From: Triops longicaudatus
Lineage: Eukaryota; Arthropoda; Branchiopoda; Notostraca; Triopsidae
DNA: 64,000 bases
NCBI GenBank assembly: GCA_022885665.1
Contig: JAGQDJ010000176.1
Location: forward strand, 61,269-125,268
Reading direction: 5' to 3'
Below the pieces are notes generated by a model. That model worked only from the letters and a program-made list of their open reading frames with translations, was not told the origin of the DNA and searched no databases. The translations under genes were made by a program, and so were the position numbers. This document shows positions 60,474-64,000 of the stretch, piece after piece. Within the stretch, counting starts at the first letter, position 1. Each line of letters opens with the position of its first letter.

Positions 60474-61398
60474 TTGTTCTTGATCACTAATGCCGTAAAA
60501 ACATTCCTGTCACTGTATTGTGATAAGTTACGAAGCTTATGCAACGGGTTTACGGTTTATAAACCTTATGTTAACAGAAACTGTGCCCCATTGTTGCTAT
60601 TGTTGCTCTTGTTGAAACCTTGAGATCCCGTGTAGCCATATGGAGGGATATAGACACGCCTTTTATTTTTTATATGAAATAATTGTAGACACTAACATTC
60701 TCAATGCAGTCTTGCTTAACTGTAAAAATTTGTCATACATTACAGTGAATCTCAATGGTCCGTCAAAGTGCACAAGCAAGCTAACTATGTGTATCAATTT
60801 TTAAATGTAGAGAGAAAAGAGATGTTGATAAACACGAAACGTTTATGGTTAATATATAAATTGTTAGTGTACTTTACCAGTGTCTACACCTTTATGAGCA
60901 TTATACTAGTTTCTCTGCGTAAATGCAAATCCCTTTTTTAAGTTTTCCTTCTACGACCCTTTGTTGCTGGGTTAGTGAGTTGCGTAGCAAAATAATGACA
61001 ATCAAAACTACGTCTGTTACGTTATACTTTTCAATTTGCAAATAAAAATTGTATGCTATTTCGCACAGTGTGAAAACAATACAGTACATTGTCTACAAAC
61101 GGTAACAATAAATGTTTTCTGACTCATTACTAACAGATTGTCAATAAATTTTCAACTGCTGTTCTTTGGTTTGTTTGTCTTCACTGTGAACTCGCAAAAT
61201 TGCACAATAGACGTTACACGTAGTAGAACAAAAAACAACTTCTCACACAAGAAAGAATGCACCTAGTGAAAATCACGCGAATAAGACAATAGTGACTTTT
61301 ATGACAAGACAAAGTTTATTTATGACAAGAGAAAGTTCATGCAAAAATTAGATTTGATTTTTCTTCGTAATTGTGCAGCAAACGTAAACTCGCAATCT
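60474..61398. other. Convergent 3' region
   Basis: This lies between the stop codons of the multi-pass gene (+) and the phosphatase (-). AATAAA on the + strand occurs near 61036 and 61106, and on the - strand at 61315-61320. A near-tandem TTTATGACAAGAGAAAGTT repeat lies at 61297-61337. No gene is seen. Confidence 0.6.
61315..61320 (-). terminator. Polyadenylation signal of the receptor phosphatase
   Basis: TTTATT on the + strand is AATAAA on the coding strand, 79 bp beyond the stop codon. Confidence 0.65.
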
Positions 61399-64000
61399 TC
61401 AATTACGTGGGATTATTGCATTAACATTCTCATACATGGAAGACTGCTTACGAACCCTCGTTTTAAGGAAATGCGAGATGCATTTATGGATGAAATGAAA
61501 CTGGTCCTAAATTTCGCAAAGAAAACATGCATTACAAATTCTCACAACAATTAAGGAAACGTACTTCAGTCTGGACCATGTTCATTCGATCGGAACGCAA
61601 TCTGAGAACCGTGTTAAAGATATCAATCTGCGAAATAACCTGTGCTTCTTGCGTCAGCCAATCGATGGCGATAAATGTACCTGTTCGGCCGACGCCAGCG
61701 CTGAAAAGTAAATAACAGTTATATTTTCCTTGTGAAGATTTTAGAGATGCACCTGCAATGGACAAGAATCGGTCCACCAGCTGACAGCGACGAAACTCGA
61801 TCTCGAACAGCTTCAATAAACGAAATCATGGCTTCTGGATTCTGCGGGCAGCCGAAATCCGGCCACGTAAGATAATGCATTTGTTTGATCAATCGTTTTA
61901 GTCCATTCTACAAACAATACAATAATATCTTTTCTGATATTGACTGTGATGCTCCTTGAATTATTCTTTTTGTGAACACAAATTTGAGGAAATTTTAGAA
62001 AATTGCGTTATGCTGGAATTAAATTAAGTAATAATTACGCGTTCGACTTCCAAATCGCGTATGACGTAATCATCCATGTTGACCTGTAAAACCTGCGTAA
62101 CCTTGATGTCTCCGTACGTTAGTACTTGCTCACTGTCAGGCCAGTACTGGGCACACTTTATTTTGCCCTGTTCTTCCACTTGTGTGACCATTACCACAAT
62201 ATTAACTTCTTGGTCCCAGATCATTTGCCAGAAATCCGGTACCGTGATCGGTTTCGGACCTTGTGCAGCAATATACTCCCTTGCTCCGTTGAAACCCTAC
62301 AAATGCATGATACACAATCTTATTTGTTCATATCTTCGTAAAAAGTTTAGTTTTCAAAGAAACTCTTTTAAAAATATATTTTGAGTTTTTAGGGGGCTTT
62401 GTATACATTGTACTTAATTGGAGGAAAAGGTACGTATGTACGTATTACCTCTACATATGATGCGGTGATGTAATCTCCGTGCTCATCTTCCGCGTCAGAG
62501 TTTAGATGTACGCGAGAGTGATCGTCTATTTTTAAAAAAATATCACTAGTATATCATTAGTTCAAACTGATAATGTCTAAAGATACGGCAACAAGCCGAC
62601 AAAACTTGAAATATTCAAAAATCTCAATTTTTCGGGTCTAAAATATTTAGAAAAATGTACCAGCCGTAATTTTTTTTTATGGGGGGTGGACAGAGTGAAA
62701 CCAGAAACTATTTAAGAAACAGCATCTTTGTACCCAGTCTGATAATTTTTCGTAATACCAAAAAAAGCTAAGGAAATAAGTCGAATTTTCTTGAAAAATA
62801 AAAAAGAAAAATCAGAGCGAGTCTAAATGACTGTTTCAGTAAGCAAAGATGGCGGCATGGGTCAGTTGGTAAATCAAGGAAAATTACATGGTAAAATGTT
62901 GACATAACGGTTCTTAATCTTGTTCTCAGCTTTAGCTCCGCATGTTTTGGGCTGGTTTTCGTTACAAAGTACTTTGAGGTCCGCGAACTGCTCGCTGAGC
63001 AAAATGCACGTGTTTTCTGTTAGTTCGTTGAAGGCGGCGTCAAAGTCATGGACAGGAATGGGACGGTTGTGCCCCATATTGCGCATAGAATGCCGTGAAA
63101 CGCTGCTACTATTCCGATGACCTTGAGGTGTTTCTTCCACAGCTTCGGGTTCGGCTGCCCCAGCAAGGTAATATGCGGGATGGAAACGATGATTTGGCGA
63201 AATGGACTGTTTGGCTTCGAAACACCTAAAAAAGAAAAAAAAATAGTGTTACAACGTTTTTAGGTGAAGACTGTATAAAGAAATGGATTTTACCCGAAGC
63301 AATTACGTTTGTAGTAGCACCAATATATGAGGAATACCAAGAGAGTAATACCGACAACAATGAAAACAAACACGTAAGGGATGATCGGTAGAGATATAGT
63401 CTCAGATTCTGGGGCTAGTACGAAGATTTTTAATTGTTTATAAAGGTTTGGTTAAAAATGTTTTACGTGTGGTTATATTGAGAATCGCTCGAGTACTTTC
63501 CTGTACTTGTGCCTCGGTACGAGCGGAGACATGAAGTTGGTACGTTGTTGCTGGCTTGAGTTTAGTTATTTGCACGTGTGTGTCGTTAGTTGTTACGTTC
63601 GTGGAAACTGGCTGTTTGTCGATTGATTCCTAAGATTGAGGGAAACACTTAAGAAGCTAGACGACGCGAGGTTCGCTTGACTCACCCATTCGATTATATC
63701 GATTCTGTAATATTTCACGCATTTTGCATTGCTTTCTGGCGGGTCCCATCTTAAGCTAACGAAGGTGGCATGTAACGAGAAATTCAGGTTTTGCGGGGGT
63801 CCAAGACCTGCGTGATTAGAAAACACATTATTAAATAATAAAAATTAAATGAAAATGAAAATTTGGTTGCATGAATTCGTGGAATGGTACTTGGTTCTTT
63901 AGTGAAATATTCGTGTGTTTCCTCATGAGTATCATTTCCTTTTCCAATAGTTTTCACGGAGAACTGGTATGCAGAACAAGGACTTAAATCGGTGAATATA
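61399..64000 (-). CDS. R3-type receptor protein tyrosine phosphatase, 3' part
   Basis: Ten exons on the complement, the first cut by the window end: 63891-64000, 63686-63807, 63497-63629, 63294-63414, 62888-63225, 62449-62525, 62039-62296, 61753-61907, 61565-61700, 61399-61506. In order they encode the end of one fibronectin III domain (SAYQFSVKTIG), another (GLGPPQNLNFSL to TYQLHVSART), a membrane segment (PYVFVFIVVGITLLVFLIYW) and RPIPVHDF. One phosphatase domain follows, with KNRYVNILPYDHSRV, FWQMIWDQ, TWPDFGCP (the WPD acid loop), HCSAGVGRTG (the catalytic cysteine loop, split by an intron after HC) and MVQTEDQ (the Q loop). All catalytic residues are present, so it should be active on phosphotyrosine. 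A single domain plus RPIPVHDF points to the R3 group (Ptp10D/Ptp4E, PTPRB/PTPRJ). The protein ends 30 residues after the domain, at a TGA at 61399-61401. The signal peptide and further fibronectin domains lie outside the window. Confidence 0.92.

Overview
This is a eukaryotic (animal) genomic window of about 36% GC. The genes are interrupted by GT-AG introns, many only 54-112 bp long. The gene set is a Dpr-type two-immunoglobulin neuronal protein, an R3-type receptor tyrosine phosphatase, WBP11, DTWD2 and PEX6. The Dpr family points to an arthropod or close ecdysozoan relative; I cannot name the species. I found no transposase, reverse transcriptase, rRNA, tRNA or CRISPR array.

Layout. Positions 1-40675 are a gene desert with no exon I can support. 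It may be intergenic or the long first intron of the dpr gene. It holds simple repeats, a perfect 30-bp inverted repeat, at least two pogo/Tigger-like transposon remnants, a kilobase of degenerate repeats, and a strongly over-represented octamer (GCAGAAAT, with sister GCAGTAAT). The octamer is absent from the gene-rich right-hand third. From 40676 seven genes follow: dpr (+, 40676-48388, first exon(s) not found), WBP11 (-, 49144-51726), DTWD2 (+, 52293-53672), a 99-residue single-pass membrane protein (-, 53876-54358), PEX6 (+, about 55056-58626), an uncharacterised multi-pass membrane protein (+, 59375-60473), and the 3' part of a receptor tyrosine phosphatase (-, 61399 to beyond 64000).

WBP11/DTWD2 and the small membrane gene/PEX6 are head-to-head pairs that probably share promoters. 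dpr/WBP11, DTWD2/small gene and the multi-pass gene/phosphatase are convergent. The genes do not form one pathway: splicing (WBP11), tRNA modification (DTWD2) and peroxisome import (PEX6) are housekeeping roles, while Dpr and the phosphatase act at the cell surface.

The most interesting items are the octamer with its regional strand bias, a 29-nt gap in the PEX6 reading frame that is either a frameshift or an extraordinarily short GT-AG intron, the perfect hairpin at 6159-6220, and the degenerate repeat field at 29.4-30.5 kb. Exon borders were placed by hand from splice signals, phase and remembered family sequences. No alignment was run.
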